A stretch of 16,358 nt of DNA from an uncultured Shinella sp. GTDB taxonomy: Bacteria; Pseudomonadota; Alphaproteobacteria; Rhizobiales; Rhizobiaceae. A model generated the notes under the pieces. It ran no database searches. It was not told the DNA's origin and saw nothing but the letters and a program-made list of their open reading frames with translations. Both the position numbers and the translations under genes were made by a program. The stretch covers positions 1-16,358 of the forward strand of contig CAMPIK010000009.1 of NCBI GenBank assembly GCA_946886325.1. Direction: 5' to 3'. Shown here in pieces: positions 15,401 to 16,358 of this stretch. Numbering within the stretch: position 1 is the stretch's first letter; every line of letters begins with the position of its first letter.

Positions 15401-16358
15401 ATGCTGCTCTGGCTCGTGCAACTGGCGGACGACTTCCAGTTATTCAACCTGTTCCGCTACATTACGTTCCGCACCGGCGCGGCCCTCTTCACGTCCGCCA
15501 TCATCGTCTTCCTGTTCGGGCCGGCCATCATCGCCTCGCTCCGCGTCCGGCAGGGCAAGGGCCAGCCGATCCGCGCCGACGGGCCGCAGACGCATTTCAA
15601 GAAGGCCGGCACGCCGACCATGGGCGGGATCATGATTCTTGCCGGCATCGTCGGCAGTTCGCTGCTGTGGGCGGATCTCTCCAACGTCTATGTCGTCGCA
15701 ACGCTGCTCGTCACGCTCGGTTTCGGCGCCATCGGCTTCTATGACGACTATCTCAAGGTGACGAAGCAGACCGACAAGGGCTTTTCGGGCCGCGCGCGGC
15801 TCGGCATCGAGTTCGTCATCGCCGGCATCGCGACCTATTTCATGATGCAGGCCTCGCTTTCGGCCGGCAGTGCCGGTTCGACCTTCGGCTCTTCGGTCGC
15901 CTTCCCCTTCTTCAAGGACCTGCTGCTGAACCTCGGTATCTTCTTCGTGCTCTTCGGCGGCTTCGTCATCGTTGCGGCCGGCAATGCCGTCAACCTGACG
16001 GACGGGCTGGACGGGCTTGCGACCGTGCCTGTCATGATCTCGGCTGCCTCCTTCGGCGTCATCGCCTATCTCGCCGGCAATGCGGTCTTCGCCAACTATC
16101 TGCAGATCCATTTCGTGCCGGGCACCGGCGAGCTTGCCGTCATCCTAGGCGCCGTCATCGGCGCCGGCCTCGGCTTTCTCTGGTTCAACGCGCCACCGGC
16201 CGCCATTTTCATGGGCGATACCGGCTCGCTGGCGCTCGGCGGCCTGATCGGTTCGGTGGCGGTCGCGACCAAGCACGAGATCGTCATGGCGATCATCGGC
16301 GGGCTCTTCGTCATGGAGACGATGTCGGTCATCATCCAGGTCGCCTCGTTCAAGCTGA
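15401..16358 (+). CDS. mraY: Phospho-MurNAc-pentapeptide transferase, 3' end beyond window
   Basis: Partial gene: 319 codons to the right edge, with about 40-50 residues missing compared with the usual 360-366. The inner-membrane enzyme transfers phospho-MurNAc-pentapeptide from UDP to undecaprenyl phosphate, making lipid I. It is strongly hydrophobic with around nine helices within the window. It shows the family signatures: [10 protein letters not shown] (70-79), FYDDYLKV with the DD pair at 115-116, [15 protein letters not shown] (193-207) and [12 protein letters not shown] with D273 (270-281). The start is an ATG after GGGGAAAGG. In this type of cluster murD, ftsW, murG and murC usually follow, outside the view. 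Confidence 0.97.
   Translation, partial: MLLWLVQLADDFQLFNLFRYITFRTGAALFTSAIIVFLFGPAIIASLRVRQGKGQPIRADGPQTHFKKAGTPTMGGIMILAGIVGSSLLWADLSNVYVVATLLVTLGFGAIGFYDDYLKVTKQTDKGFSGRARLGIEFVIAGIATYFMMQASLSAGSAGSTFGSSVAFPFFKDLLLNLGIFFVLFGGFVIVAAGNAVNLTDGLDGLATVPVMISAASFGVIAYLAGNAVFANYLQIHFVPGTGELAVILGAVIGAGLGFLWFNAPPAAIFMGDTGSLALGGLIGSVAVATKHEIVMAIIGGLFVMETMSVIIQVASFKL

Noticed and set aside
1..16358. CRISPR array, tRNA, insertion sequence, prophage or defence island
   Set aside because: No regular spaced repeats, tRNA-like folds, transposase or phage genes were seen on either strand.

Overview
The window is about 16.4 kb of GC-rich, coding-dense chromosome from an alphaproteobacterium, most likely a member of the Rhizobiaceae (Rhizobium, Sinorhizobium/Ensifer, Agrobacterium or Shinella type). 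This rests on protein style, the class A RNase P RNA, a PPi-type phosphofructokinase, the short FtsL and the gene order rnpB-mraZ-rsmH-ftsL-ftsI-murE-murF-mraY. I see no insertion sequence, prophage, CRISPR array, tRNA or sign of recent transfer. This is core-genome DNA, not an accessory island.

Left part (1-3824), all on the minus strand: the 5' part of a lipoprotein lytic transglycosylase that leaves the window at base 1, a LysE/RhtB exporter, a pyrophosphate-dependent 6-phosphofructokinase (pfp), and an EamA/DMT transporter. A 190-bp divergent region (3825-4015) separates these from the plus-strand genes.

Middle part (4016-8330), all on the plus strand: a TerB-DnaJ (DjlA-like) protein translationally coupled by ATGA to an AmpD/AmiD-type N-acetylmuramoyl-L-alanine amidase with a C-terminal peptidoglycan-binding domain. 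These are followed by a 313-base gap with clear RNA-hairpin potential, a second (secreted) lytic transglycosylase, a DAO-type FAD oxidoreductase, and the RNase P RNA gene rnpB.

Right part (8331-16358): the start of the division and cell wall (dcw) cluster. It opens with a 390-base regulatory region holding a near-consensus CtrA site and four TGGG (CCCA on the plus strand) boxes at exact 10-bp period that overlap a TTGACG-N17-TATCCC promoter. Then come mraZ, rsmH, ftsL, ftsI, murE, murF and mraY, mostly overlapping or closely spaced; mraY runs off the right edge. Together they regulate the operon (MraZ), methylate 16S rRNA (RsmH), form septal peptidoglycan (FtsL, FtsI) and make UDP-MurNAc-pentapeptide and lipid I (MurE, MurF, MraY). 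The amidase and the two transglycosylases nearby act on the same polymer from the degradative side.

I found no wholly new biological system. The most striking non-coding signal is the four-box MraZ operator sitting on the mraZ promoter. Next are the unexplained structured intergenic RNA at about 5681-5758, the CtrA-like site, and the hairpin that hides the exporter's ribosome binding site.
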